Assembly: GCF_003688595.1 (NCBI RefSeq)
Contig: NZ_RCWT01000014.1
Location: 62,001 to 126,000, forward strand
Length of the DNA: 64,000 nucleotides
From: Sphingomonas sp. PP-F2F-G114-C0414
Lineage (GTDB): Bacteria > Pseudomonadota > Alphaproteobacteria > Sphingomonadales > Sphingomonadaceae
Direction of reading: 5' to 3'
Shown: positions 34,043-42,922 of the stretch, one piece after another
Numbering within the stretch: the stretch's first letter is position 1
Layout: every line of letters starts with the position of its first letter
Translations under genes and position numbers: made by a program
Notes under the pieces: generated by a model
What the model saw: the letters and a program-made list of their open reading frames with translations, nothing else
The model's database searches: none
What the model was told of the DNA's origin: nothing

Positions 34043-36757
34043 ATGGCCGAAACATTCTCCGACCCTACGCGCGCTGAGCGTTCCGCTCCCGCTGATCGTA
34101 TCGTCGACGCGACGAGCCGTGCCCGACACTGGTCGCCGTTCCTGTCGATGGTACTCGACCGCGAGCCGGTGCTGGCGACAGCGCTTGGTGAAGGGCGGCT
34201 CGATTTGTCGCTGTCGAGCGCCGAACCCGATATGCCGACCGCCAAGCGATTGCGGCTCGAACGTCGCGCGATGGCCTTGACGGTCGCGGTGGGCGATCTG
34301 TCAGGCGTCCTCGATCTGACCGCGGTGACGGGCGCGCTTACCAGCTTCGCGGACTATGCGCTCGATACCGCGATCCGTGCGGCGATCGAGGAGCGCACCC
34401 CTGGCGCCGAGGTCCGCGGCTTCACCGCGATCGCGCTTGGCAAGCAGGGGAGTAACGAACTCAATTACTCGTCGGATATCGATCCGATCCTGCTGTTCGA
34501 TCCCGCCACGCTGCCGTGTCGTCCGCGCGAGGAGCCCGACGAGGCGGCGGTGCGGATCGGCAAACGGGTCGTCGAACTGCTGCAGGCGCGCGACGGCGAC
34601 GGGTATGTCCTGCGCGTCGATCTGCGGTTGCGACCGTCGCCCGAGATCACGCCGATCGTCCTGCCGGTGGAGGCGGCGATCGGCTATTACGAGGCGCAGG
34701 CGCTGCCTTGGGAGCGGGCCGCGTTCATTCGCGCGCGCGCCGCGGCGGGGGATATCGCGCTTGGGACGAAGTTCCTGGAGACGATCCGCCCGTTCATCTG
34801 GCGGCGCGCGCGCGATTTCGGTGCGATTCGCGAAATCCGCGGCATGTCGCGACGGATCCGCGATCATCATTCGCAGGGGCAGGCGTTCGGCCCGGGCTAT
34901 GACCTCAAGCGTGGGCGCGGCGGAATCCGCGAAGCCGAGTTTTTCGCGCAGATTCACCAGCTGATCCACGGCGGGCGCGATCCGGCGTTGCGGGCACCCG
35001 CGACGCGCGACGCCTTGGCGCGTCTTGCCGAGGCGGGCTGGATCGCGGCTGACGAAGCGACCGCGCTGATCGACGGCTACACGCTGCTCCGCACGATCGA
35101 GCACCGCGTGCAAATGATCGACGACCGCCAGACGCACATGCTGCCGACCGGCGATGCGCTCGACCGGGTGGCCAAGCTCCACGGCGTGCAGGATGCCGAG
35201 GCGCTGCTGGCGCTGCTCCGCCCCCGCGTGACCGAAACCGGGCGGATCTACGACGCGCTCGACGACACCGTGCGGCCCGCATTCTCGCACGATCCGGTCA
35301 CGCTCGATGCGGATCTGACGCTCGCGGGATACGCCGACCCAGAAGCCGCACGACGCCGGATCGAGGCGTGGCGTGGCGGTGCCTATCCCGCGCTGCGCAG
35401 TCCTGCTGCGCGCGAGGCATTGGAGGCGGTGCTGCCGACGCTGGTGCCGGCGCTGGCGACCGCGCCCGAGCCGCAGTCCGCGCTGCTCAGGCTCGACGCG
35501 CTGCTCGAACGGCTGCCCAGCGCGATCAACATCTTCCGCCTGCTCGAGGCACGACCGGGGCTGGCGACGCTGCTTGCCGCGATCCTCAGCCATGCGCCGA
35601 CGCTGGCGGGCGATCTCGGGCGACGCCCCGGTCTGCTCGACGGACTGATCGATGCGACCGCGTTCGACGCGGTCGGCGATGTCGCGGCGCTGGAGGCGAT
35701 GATGCGCGCCGGCGATGCGGGCGCCGATTATCAGGCGCGACTCGATCATGTCCGCCGGGTGGTCGGCGAAATGCGGTTCGCGCTCGGTGCGCAGATCATC
35801 GCCGGAACGTCCGATCCGCTCGCCGTCGCGGCGGGCTATGCGCGGGTTGCGGAGGCGGCGATCGGCGTGCTCACGCGTGCGACGATCGACGAATTCGCCA
35901 AGGTCCATGGCCGCGTGCCCGACAGCGAACTGGTCATCCTGGCGCTGGGTCGGATGGGCGGGGCGATGCTGACCCACGCTTCCGATCTCGACGTGATCTA
36001 TCTGTTCACCGGTGACTTTTCCGCCGAGTCGGATGGTGCGAAGCCGCTGGGGGCGACGCTCTACTACAACCGGCTGGCGCAACGGGTGACCGCGGCGCTG
36101 TCCGTCGCGACGGCGGCGGGGCCACTCTACCAGATCGACACGCGATTGCGGCCGTCGGGCGGGCAGGGGCCGCTGGTCGTCACGCTCGACAGCTTCGCAC
36201 GCTACCAGCGCGAGGACGCGTGGACCTGGGAGCATATGGCGCTGACCCGCGCCCGGCCGGTGTTCGGATCGGCAACCGCGCGAAAGGCGGTGGCGACGAT
36301 CGTACGCGATGTCCTCGCTGGCGACCGGCCGGCGCGCGACGTGGTGGCCGATGCACGGTCGATGCGCTCCGAGATGGCCGCGCACAAGCCGGCCAAGGGC
36401 CCGCTCGACGCCAAGCTGTTGCCGGGCGGGCTGGTCGATCTCGAATTCGCGGTGCACGTCGTCCAACTCGTCCACCATACCGGGTTCGACCCCAACCTCG
36501 GCGCAGCGATCGACCGGCTGATCGAGGCGAAACTGATGCCCGCGACGATGCGCGCGGCACACGATGTCCTGACCCGGCTGCTGGTGACGCTGCGGCTGGT
36601 CGCGCCCGATGCCACCGCGCCGGGGGCCGCGACCGGAGCGCTGATCGCGCGCGCGATCGGCGTGGCGGACTGGCCCGCGGCGATTGCCAAGCTCGACTCG
36701 ACGCGGCAGGAGGTCCGCGAATTTTGGATGCAACTCACGGGAGACCATGATGGATGA
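34043..36757 (+). CDS. glnE: Bifunctional glutamine synthetase adenylyltransferase/adenylyl-removing enzyme
   Basis: A 904-residue enzyme that attaches or removes AMP on glutamine synthetase under PII control. It has two nucleotidyltransferase-fold halves: the N-terminal one shows ALGKQGSNELNYSSDIDPILLFD near residue 132 and the C-terminal one ALGRMGGAMLTHASDLDVIYLF near residue 630. Each is followed by the RLRPSG/RPSPEI-type block (IDTRLRPSGGQGPLV). The length is slightly below the E. coli protein. Its end overlaps the bcp start by a few bases. Confidence 0.94.
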   Translation: MAETFSDPTRAERSAPADRIVDATSRARHWSPFLSMVLDREPVLATALGEGRLDLSLSSAEPDMPTAKRLRLERRAMALTVAVGDLSGVLDLTAVTGALTSFADYALDTAIRAAIEERTPGAEVRGFTAIALGKQGSNELNYSSDIDPILLFDPATLPCRPREEPDEAAVRIGKRVVELLQARDGDGYVLRVDLRLRPSPEITPIVLPVEAAIGYYEAQALPWERAAFIRARAAAGDIALGTKFLETIRPFIWRRARDFGAIREIRGMSRRIRDHHSQGQAFGPGYDLKRGRGGIREAEFFAQIHQLIHGGRDPALRAPATRDALARLAEAGWIAADEATALIDGYTLLRTIEHRVQMIDDRQTHMLPTGDALDRVAKLHGVQDAEALLALLRPRVTETGRIYDALDDTVRPAFSHDPVTLDADLTLAGYADPEAARRRIEAWRGGAYPALRSPAAREALEAVLPTLVPALATAPEPQSALLRLDALLERLPSAINIFRLLEARPGLATLLAAILSHAPTLAGDLGRRPGLLDGLIDATAFDAVGDVAALEAMMRAGDAGADYQARLDHVRRVVGEMRFALGAQIIAGTSDPLAVAAGYARVAEAAIGVLTRATIDEFAKVHGRVPDSELVILALGRMGGAMLTHASDLDVIYLFTGDFSAESDGAKPLGATLYYNRLAQRVTAALSVATAAGPLYQIDTRLRPSGGQGPLVVTLDSFARYQREDAWTWEHMALTRARPVFGSATARKAVATIVRDVLAGDRPARDVVADARSMRSEMAAHKPAKGPLDAKLLPGGLVDLEFAVHVVQLVHHTGFDPNLGAAIDRLIEAKLMPATMRAAHDVLTRLLVTLRLVAPDATAPGAATGALIARAIGVADWPAAIAKLDSTRQEVREFWMQLTGDHDG

Positions 36758-37202
36758 CGGTTCGCCAATCCCCGACGTGACGGTGACGATCGACGACACG
36801 GCGGTGTCGCTGGCCAGCCTCGGCGTGCCGCTCGTGGTCTATTTCTATCCGAAGGACGACACTACGGGCTGCACCACCGAGGCGAAGGACTTCTCCGCGC
36901 TCGCGGTTTCGTTCGCGGCGGCCGGCGTCAGTGTCGTTGGCATCTCCAAGGACACGCCCGCCTCGCATGCGAAGTTCACCGCGAAACACGCGCTCACCGT
37001 GCGCCTCGCCAGCGATGTCGACGGCGTGGCCTGCGAGGCGTTCGGCGTGTGGGTCGAGAAGGCGATGTACGGCAAAAAGTACATGGGGATCGAGCGCGCG
37101 ACGTTCCTGTTCGGCGCCGACGGTACGCTGGCCAAGGCGTGGCACAAGGTTCGTGTGCCGGGCCATGCGGAGGCCGTCTTGGCTGCCGTCCGCGCGCTCT
37201 AA
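36750..37202 (+). CDS. bcp: Peroxiredoxin, Bcp (BCP/PrxQ) type
   Basis: A 150-residue thioredoxin-fold peroxidase. The peroxidatic cysteine is C41 in YPKDDTTGCTTEAKDF. The usual second Cys five residues later (CTTEAC) is a lysine here, so this is a 1-Cys form or uses another Cys (in VACEAF). GISKDTPASHAKFTAKH and IERATFLF are typical. It reduces organic peroxides in the cytoplasm. Start ATG at 36750 with GGGAGA six bases away. It overlaps the end of glnE. Confidence 0.9.
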   Translation: MDDGSPIPDVTVTIDDTAVSLASLGVPLVVYFYPKDDTTGCTTEAKDFSALAVSFAAAGVSVVGISKDTPASHAKFTAKHALTVRLASDVDGVACEAFGVWVEKAMYGKKYMGIERATFLFGADGTLAKAWHKVRVPGHAEAVLAAVRAL

Positions 37203-37440
37203 AAAGACCGCGATAACCCGCGAAGATCCGCGCATTTTTCCGGTCGTGACGTCACTGTTCCATCGACTCGCCGTACCGACGCGGCGCTCCGCCGCGCGGT
37301 GGGCCGCGTGCTATTGCTGAAATCCATTGTATCCGGCCTAAACCAAACTGTCTGACGCGCGGAGGGGCTGCGAATCAGGACCGCGTTTCGGAGCCGTCCG
37401 CTTGGGGGCGAACGGCCCTGTATTATTTTGTCGGGGACCA

Positions 37441-38640
37441 ATGGTCGAAATTTCCGCTGCCGCTCTCGGAACGCGCCTCAAGGCGCTGTTCGCACCGCGC
37501 GATGTTCTCTTTCACAATGGTACGACGCTGCGGCGCATCCGCTTCGGCGGCAAGCGCCAGGCTGCGATTGCCGCCATCGGTGCCGTCACGCTCGGCTTTT
37601 CCGGCTATGGCGCAGCGCAGGCGGCCCATGACGCGGCTGCGGCAACCGGCGTGGTCGTCCCGCCGACCGCCGATATCAAGCTCGCCCAGATGCAGCATCA
37701 GATCGGGCAGATGCGCGAGCGCGTCGCGACGATCCGCGAAACCGCCGAGGCACACGCCAAGCGTATCGAACAGCGTCAGGCGCTGATCACCGCCGCGCTG
37801 ACCGGTAGCGGCGATGCCAAGGCGCTGTCGCTCGCGACGCCGTCGATCGATCCGGCTGCCGACAAGCTCGCCGCCGAAATCGTCAAGCCGCTGGTCAAGA
37901 TCGAGGGACGCCAGGTCAAGCTGGCCAGCGTTGCGCAGGACCTGCTCGATCAGCGCTATGCCGAGACGACCGCGACCGTGCGCAAGCTCGGTCTGCGTCC
38001 CGAACGGATCGCCAAGCGGACACGTGGAGCCAGATCGGCAACGGCGATGGGCGGTCCGATGATCGCCGCCAACAGCGAGGAGGCCTCGGCCGATCTCCGC
38101 GCCGATGCACAGTTCCGCACGCTGTTCCAGACTTGGAAGAAGCTCGACACGTTGCAGCAGGGCGCGATCGCGATCCCGTCCGTCCAGCCCGTGCATGCGC
38201 TGTCGTTCACCAGCAATTTCGGCATCCGCTCCGATCCGTTCCGCGGTACCGCGGCGATGCATGCCGGCGTCGACATCCCCGGCCCGATCGGCACGCCGAT
38301 CTACGCGACCGCCGACGGCATCATCGCGCACGCGGGTCGCCAGGGCGGCTATGGCAACATGGTCGAGATCAACCACGGCAAGGGCATCGCGACGCGCTAC
38401 GGCCATCTCTCGAAGATCCTCGTCGCGGATAATGCGCGCGTGACTCGCGGCCAGCTCATCGCGCTGATGGGCTCGACCGGGCGTTCGACCGGATCGCACC
38501 TCCATTACGAGGTGCGGATCGATGGCCATGCGGTGAACCCGGTGCCCTTCCTGACGACCGCCGATTACCTGCTCGCGGCGCAGGATCGCTCGGTGAATGC
38601 CATCCCGGTGTCCACCACCGGCCCCGCCGCGCAGGATTGA
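37441..38640 (+). CDS. M23-family peptidase (LytM-type) with N-terminal membrane anchor and coiled coil
   Basis: A 399-residue protein has an N-terminal hydrophobic segment (about residues 40-62, [22 protein letters not shown]) and a long coiled-coil region (about 75-215). A C-terminal LytM domain (about 255-375) carries the zinc ligands in MHAGVDIPG (H and D) and SHLHYEV, along with RYGHLSKI. Such periplasmic proteins cut peptidoglycan cross-links or act as amidase activators in division. The start is ATG at 37441 with GGGGA in front. A frame extension to 37402 is unlikely. Confidence 0.9.
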   Translation: MVEISAAALGTRLKALFAPRDVLFHNGTTLRRIRFGGKRQAAIAAIGAVTLGFSGYGAAQAAHDAAAATGVVVPPTADIKLAQMQHQIGQMRERVATIRETAEAHAKRIEQRQALITAALTGSGDAKALSLATPSIDPAADKLAAEIVKPLVKIEGRQVKLASVAQDLLDQRYAETTATVRKLGLRPERIAKRTRGARSATAMGGPMIAANSEEASADLRADAQFRTLFQTWKKLDTLQQGAIAIPSVQPVHALSFTSNFGIRSDPFRGTAAMHAGVDIPGPIGTPIYATADGIIAHAGRQGGYGNMVEINHGKGIATRYGHLSKILVADNARVTRGQLIALMGSTGRSTGSHLHYEVRIDGHAVNPVPFLTTADYLLAAQDRSVNAIPVSTTGPAAQD

Positions 38641-38650
38641 TCTGATTTTG

Positions 38651-38760
38651 CTCCCCTCCCTGATAGGGAGGGGCTGGGGGTGGGTCGGTTTCCGCAAGCC
38701 GTGATCGTGGTGGCCAAAGCGGGCCTACCCACCCCCGACCCCTCCCTTCCAGGGAGGGGG
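38651..38760. repeat. GC-rich REP-like palindrome (CCTCCCT/AGGGAGG family)
   Basis: Two hairpins CTCCCCTCCCTGATAGGGAG and ACCCCTCCCTTCCAGGGAGG flank a central TGGGTCGG/GCCTACCCA segment, as in paired REP elements. It is intergenic, after the M23 peptidase gene. Confidence 0.75.
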
Positions 38761-38810
38761 GAAGCAGCCGATGAAAACAAACGTCGGTTTCAGCCACACC
38801 CCCGTCATCC

Positions 38811-38886
38811 CGGCGAAAGCCGGGACCTCGACCCACGGGGACGGACTCACAGTATGAGATCCCAGCTTTCGCTGGGATGACGGGGG
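38811..38886. repeat. Dispersed inverted repeat, CGTCATCC family (copy 3, divergent)
   Basis: The element begins CCCGTCATCCCGGCGAAAGC and ends AGCTTTCGCTGGGATGACGGG. Outer bases match the CGTCATCC family but the inner arm is different. It is close upstream of the iron-sulfur gene. Confidence 0.75.
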
Positions 38887-38960
38887 TGGCGGCGGTTGCG
38901 GAGTTCGGCAGCGTCGCCCTTACGGTTGCCGCGGGTAGCGCGACCGCCTATCTCTCAGCC

Positions 38961-39299
38961 ATGGCAACGCTGGCACCCGACATCATCCTCACCCCCTCCG
39001 CAGCGGCGCGCGTCGCGGCGATCGCCGTCAAGCAGGGGAAGCCCGCGATCCTGCGTCTATCGGTCGACGGTGGTGGCTGTTCGGGGTTCCAGTACAAGTT
39101 CGGGTTCGCCGATTCGGTCGAATCCGACGACGTGATCGCCGAGCATGACGGCGTCCGCCTCGTCGTCGACAGCGTCAGCATCGACCTCGTCCGCGGATGC
39201 GCGGTCGATTACGTCGAATCGCTCGCCGGCGCCGCGTTCAAGGTCGAGAATCCCAATGCCGCGTCGGGTTGCGGCTGCGGCTCCAGCTTCTCGGTCTGA
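38961..39299 (+). CDS. erpA: Iron-sulfur cluster insertion protein, ErpA/HesB type
   Basis: A 112-residue A-type carrier for Fe-S cluster assembly. The ligands are C40 (GGGCSGFQY), C104 and C106 in the C-terminal GCGCGSSF, and a further Cys occurs at 80. It delivers clusters to apoproteins such as IspG. The start is ATG at 38961. Upstream in-frame codons to 38877 come from a dispersed repeat. It is followed eight bases later by xthA. Confidence 0.9.
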   Translation: MATLAPDIILTPSAAARVAAIAVKQGKPAILRLSVDGGGCSGFQYKFGFADSVESDDVIAEHDGVRLVVDSVSIDLVRGCAVDYVESLAGAAFKVENPNAASGCGCGSSFSV

Positions 39300-39306
39300 C
39301 CGCCGC

Positions 39307-40077
39307 ATGAAAATCGTCACGTACAATGTCAACGGCATCAAGGCGCGGTTGCCGCGGCTGATCGAGTATCTCGTCGAAGAACAGCCCGATATCGTCTGCC
39401 TCCAGGAGTTGAAGTCGAGCGACGACACCTTCCCGATCGCGGACATCGAGGCGGTCGGGTACGGCGCAGTCTGGCACGGGCAGAAGGCGTGGAACGGCGT
39501 CGCGATCCTCGCCAAGGGGCGCGTACCAGAGGTGCGGCAACGCGGCCTCGACGGCGAACCCGATGACGAGCATAGCCGCTACATCGAAGCCGATGTCGAC
39601 GGCTTGATCGTCGCCGCGCTCTATCTGCCGAACGGCAACCCGCAGCCGGGCCCCAAGTTCGACTATAAACTGCGCTGGATGGACCGCCTCGCCGCACGCG
39701 CGCGCGTCCTGCTGGACGAAGAGAAGCCAGCCGTTCTCGCGGGCGACTACAACGTGATCGCCAACGACGACGACACCTTCTCGGTACGAGCGATGCAGGA
39801 CGATGCGCTGATGCAGCCCGAAAGCCGCGAGCATTACCGCGCGCTTGTCGCGCAGGGCTGGACCGATGCGCTCCGCACGCAATTTCCTAAGGGCGGCGTC
39901 TGGACGTTCTGGGACTATCAGGCGGGAGCTTGGCAGCGCGACGCCGGGTTCAGGATCGATCACCTGCTGCTCAGTCCCCAGGCGGCCGACCGGATGATCG
40001 ATGCAGGCGTCGACAAGGCGTATCGCGGTCGGGAAAAGGCCAGCGATCATACACCAACCTGGGTTCGGTTGCGCTAG
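39307..40077 (+). CDS. xthA: Exodeoxyribonuclease III
   Basis: A 256-residue AP endonuclease/3' exonuclease of the Mg-dependent EEP family used in base-excision repair. Motifs are MKIVTYNVNGI at the start, CLQELK with the metal-binding Glu, the GDYNV block, and the C-terminal DHTPTW histidine-containing motif. It is downstream of and close to erpA. Confidence 0.95.
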   Translation: MKIVTYNVNGIKARLPRLIEYLVEEQPDIVCLQELKSSDDTFPIADIEAVGYGAVWHGQKAWNGVAILAKGRVPEVRQRGLDGEPDDEHSRYIEADVDGLIVAALYLPNGNPQPGPKFDYKLRWMDRLAARARVLLDEEKPAVLAGDYNVIANDDDTFSVRAMQDDALMQPESREHYRALVAQGWTDALRTQFPKGGVWTFWDYQAGAWQRDAGFRIDHLLLSPQAADRMIDAGVDKAYRGREKASDHTPTWVRLR

Positions 40078-40127
40078 CAATCCCCATCGCCGACGCGCAT
40101 GACGCTCCGAACAGGGGAGCGTTGGCG

Positions 40128-40940
40128 TTGGGACAGTTTGGGATAAGGGCCGTTTGCTGGACGGTGGCAGCGATGGTCGGCGCGGCACCGGCATTCGCGC
40201 AGGATGATCCGACATTCTGCCCGAACCGGCCCAGTCTGGGATCGTCCGCCTGCATCACCGCACCGGGGCATGTTCAGCTCGAACTGTCCGCGCTCGACTG
40301 GCAGCGCGACGACACTTCCGACGAGCGCGAGGACACGATTCTGGCGGGCGATTTCGAGGCTCGGTTCGGCGTCGCCAAGACGACCGAGCTTCAGCTCTCG
40401 TGGGCGCCGGTGGGCCGCGTGCGGACGCGCGACAAGACGACCGGCATGATCGACACCACGACCGGCATCGGCGACGTCCGTCTTGGGTTGCGGCAGAATT
40501 TTCGGAATCCCGACGGCAAGGGGCTGTCGTTCGGCGCGGAACCGTTCGTGACGCTGCCGATCGGTCGCGATCCCGTCGGGGCGGGCGACTGGGCGGCGGG
40601 TATCGTCCTGCCGGTCACGTACGAGGTGAGCGAAAAGGTCCAGCTGTCCTTCACCGGCGAAGGCGACGCGGCGGTCGACGACGACGGCGATGGGCGGCAT
40701 CTGGCGTATAGCGGCATCGTCGGCGTCGGTTATTCGCTGACCGAGACGGTGACCGCGACCGCCGAACTGTTCGTGCTGCGGGACGATGATCCGATGGGGC
40801 ACCACACGGAGACGGCGACTGCCGGATCGGTCGCATGGCAGCCGCGCAAGAATCTGCAGCTTCACATGCTCGCGGTGGCCGGGTTGAACCACGATACGCC
40901 GGATGTACGGGTCGTAACCGGCGGCGCGGTGTTGTTCTGA
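40128..40940 (+). CDS. Predicted outer-membrane beta-barrel/transporter protein
   Basis: A protein of about 270 residues with a signal peptide (VCWTVAAMVGAAPAFAQ) and beta-strand-rich repeats (DVRLGLRQNF, EPFVTLPIGRDPV, LQLHMLAVAGL). The style is that of PF13557 (Phenol_MetA_deg) and similar outer-membrane proteins. The start is probably TTG at 40128 (GGGGAG eight bases upstream); TTG at 40122 or a later codon is possible. No substrate is predicted. It may belong to a general outer-membrane porin-like group. Confidence 0.7.
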   Translation: MGQFGIRAVCWTVAAMVGAAPAFAQDDPTFCPNRPSLGSSACITAPGHVQLELSALDWQRDDTSDEREDTILAGDFEARFGVAKTTELQLSWAPVGRVRTRDKTTGMIDTTTGIGDVRLGLRQNFRNPDGKGLSFGAEPFVTLPIGRDPVGAGDWAAGIVLPVTYEVSEKVQLSFTGEGDAAVDDDGDGRHLAYSGIVGVGYSLTETVTATAELFVLRDDDPMGHHTETATAGSVAWQPRKNLQLHMLAVAGLNHDTPDVRVVTGGAVLF

Positions 40941-41021
40941 GCCGGCCTCGGTTTCACGCGGCTGTAGGGGTTGCCCGGTCACGCTTGACTTGATCCGCGT
41001 TAGGCCGTTCCTTCGGTTTCG

Positions 41022-41348
41022 ATGCTCGCGATCCTGATCTTCCTGCTCCAGTCGGTGGCCGGGCCACCGGTACCGCGCGAGTTGCGCAAACCAACGCCGC
41101 GCGTCGCGATGCCGTGCCCGGTCACTCAGCCGGGCGAGGAGATCGTCGTCTGCGCGCGTCCGACCGATCAGCGGATAGCCCCGCTGCCCGCACCGACCCA
41201 GCCACCGCGCGGTGATCCGCTCTCGTTCCGGCTACCCGGTGGTGGCCGGGGTAACGTGCATATGATCCGAACCGAATTGCCGGGTGCGAGGGGGCAGGGC
41301 GCGGCAGTCACGCTGAAGATCCCGTTCGGCAAGGGTAAGCGCGACTAA
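41022..41348 (+). CDS. Small secreted hypothetical protein (108 aa)
   Basis: A 108-residue protein with a short N-terminal hydrophobic stretch (MLAILIFLLQSVAG) that may be a signal peptide. The rest is Pro/Arg/Gly-rich, with two cysteines (about residues 32 and 44) that could pair. The family is unknown. Similar short Pro-rich secreted proteins are common in sphingomonads. Confidence 0.5.
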   Translation: MLAILIFLLQSVAGPPVPRELRKPTPRVAMPCPVTQPGEEIVVCARPTDQRIAPLPAPTQPPRGDPLSFRLPGGGRGNVHMIRTELPGARGQGAAVTLKIPFGKGKRD

Positions 41349-41389
41349 GCGCGATTGCGGTGGGTCGACGGTCGAGCCGTCCACAGCGC

Positions 41390-41492
41390 CCCCCCTCCCT
41401 GGAAGGGAGGGGGGGCGGGTTCCGCACTACCGGACGTCGGCGGCACAAGCGGACCAACCCACCCCCGGCCCCTCCCTTCCAGGGAGGGGAGA
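41390..41492. repeat. GC-rich REP-like palindrome (CCTCCCT/AGGGAGG family, copy 2)
   Basis: CCCCCTCCCTGGAAGGGAGG and GGCCCCTCCCTTCCAGGGAGG surround a short centre, resembling the element at 38651. It is intergenic, between two genes that end toward each other. Confidence 0.72.
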
Positions 41493-41559
41493 GATTGCCG
41501 ATTGCCAGCCCCATTCCTGGGAGTGGAGAGGATAGTCGGCCCCACCCCATCTAGCGCGA

Positions 41560-42711
41560 CTAGAGCGTCTTCTCGTACACCTGGTACACCTTGTTGACGC
41601 GGCTCTCGATTGTTTCGGCGATCGAGCGCATTCCCTGGTTGTCGTCGAGGATCCAGCCGATCTCGCCGCGCACCGCACCGTAATGCTCGACCGAGGCGCG
41701 GCGGATGTATTCGATCATCATGAAGGCGAGCTGGCTGGCAAGCCGCGACGCCTGGAGTTCCTTGACCACCCCCATCAGCGGCACACGTACCGTTTTTGCC
41801 TTGGGTTTGCGCAACCACAGTAGCAGTTTCGCCCAGCCGAACGGCAGCAGGCTGCCGTTGAGCGGCTTGATCGCTTCGTTCAGGTCGGGGAGCGTGATCA
41901 TGAACGCGGCGGGCTTGCCGTCGACCTCGGCGATCCGGATCAGGTCGTTGTAGACGATCGGCTTCAGCTTGACGCCGACATCCTTGACCTCGGGCGGGGT
42001 GAGCGGGACGAATCCCCAATTGTCCTTCCACGCGTCGTTGAGGATCGCCAGGATGATCGCCGCCTCTTCCGCGAACTTCGTCTTGTCGACCTTGCGGATG
42101 ACGATCCGGGGATTCTTTTCGCCCGACTTGATGATCCGCTGGACGATCGGCGGGAACTGCTTCGTGATATCGACTTCATAGGTCAGCAATTGCTTGATCG
42201 GGCGATACTGCGCCCATTCGATCCAGCCGCGATATTCGGGCTTGGCATGCCCCATCATGATCGTCGGCGCGTGATCGTAACCGTCGATCAACAGGCCGGG
42301 CTCCTCCCAGATCGACATGCTGATCGGTCCGACCGCGCGTGTCATGCCCTGGTCGCGGAGCCATTGCTCGGCACGATCGAGCAGCGCCTGGAAGACGTCC
42401 TGCCGTTCGGCCTCCATCAGGCCCCATTGGCCGACACCGGGCCCGAAGCCCTGCTCGGGCGGCATCGTCAGCGCGAGCGTGTCGATATGCGCCGAGATGC
42501 GGCCGACCACGCGACCGTCCTCCTCGGCCAGGAACAACTGCGCCTTGGCATGGCTGAACCAGCCGTTCTTCTCCGGCGTGATCAGGCCGAGCGCCTCGGA
42601 CTTCAGCGGCGGCACCCAGTTGGGATCGTCGGCATAGAGGCGGAACGGCAGATCGATGAAGATCTTGCGATCCTTCCTGGTCTTGACCGGTCGAATGGTA
42701 AGCTTGGCCAT
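41560..42711 (-). CDS. GNAT-fold N-acetyltransferase-like protein (383 aa)
   Basis: A 383-residue protein conserved across alphaproteobacteria in two-domain form. It begins MAKLTIRPVKTRKDRKIFIDLPFRLYADDPNWVPPL and has the RDQGMTRAVGPISMSIWEEPGLL and MMIEYIRRASVEHYGAVRGEIGW blocks. The family is often loosely called N-acetyltransferase. The acetyl-CoA-binding motif is only partly recognisable here (EEDGRVVGRISA), and the donor and acceptor are unknown. Confidence 0.72.
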   Translation of the reverse strand: MAKLTIRPVKTRKDRKIFIDLPFRLYADDPNWVPPLKSEALGLITPEKNGWFSHAKAQLFLAEEDGRVVGRISAHIDTLALTMPPEQGFGPGVGQWGLMEAERQDVFQALLDRAEQWLRDQGMTRAVGPISMSIWEEPGLLIDGYDHAPTIMMGHAKPEYRGWIEWAQYRPIKQLLTYEVDITKQFPPIVQRIIKSGEKNPRIVIRKVDKTKFAEEAAIILAILNDAWKDNWGFVPLTPPEVKDVGVKLKPIVYNDLIRIAEVDGKPAAFMITLPDLNEAIKPLNGSLLPFGWAKLLLWLRKPKAKTVRVPLMGVVKELQASRLASQLAFMMIEYIRRASVEHYGAVRGEIGWILDDNQGMRSIAETIESRVNKVYQVYEKTL

Positions 42712-42922
42712 GTGTCGTTCCTGTGTGCCTGTCGCGCGTGTCTAGCCAGCCACAGCGACAAAGGCGAGCGACTCGCACGATGTCCGGGGCGCGTCCGAGA
42801 AACGGTCCGAACGGGGCCGGGATCGGCCATCGCCGCATGCGGTCACGGTGATCGCCTTTCCCGCGGAACTGGTGCATTCCCGGTGACTGTAAATGCCACG
42901 CTGCGGCCACTATGTTCGGACA

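Noticed and set aside
34301-36799. Minus-strand frame of 832 codons over glnE
   Set aside because: Antisense shadow. Both nucleotidyltransferase motifs are on the plus strand.
38877-38960. Earlier start for the ErpA-type protein
   Set aside because: The extra 28 codons begin inside a dispersed repeat.
42860-42922. EcfG-type promoter before the desaturase gene
   Set aside because: GGAAC is present, but the sequence 16-17 bases downstream (around CTGT) does not fit CGTT.
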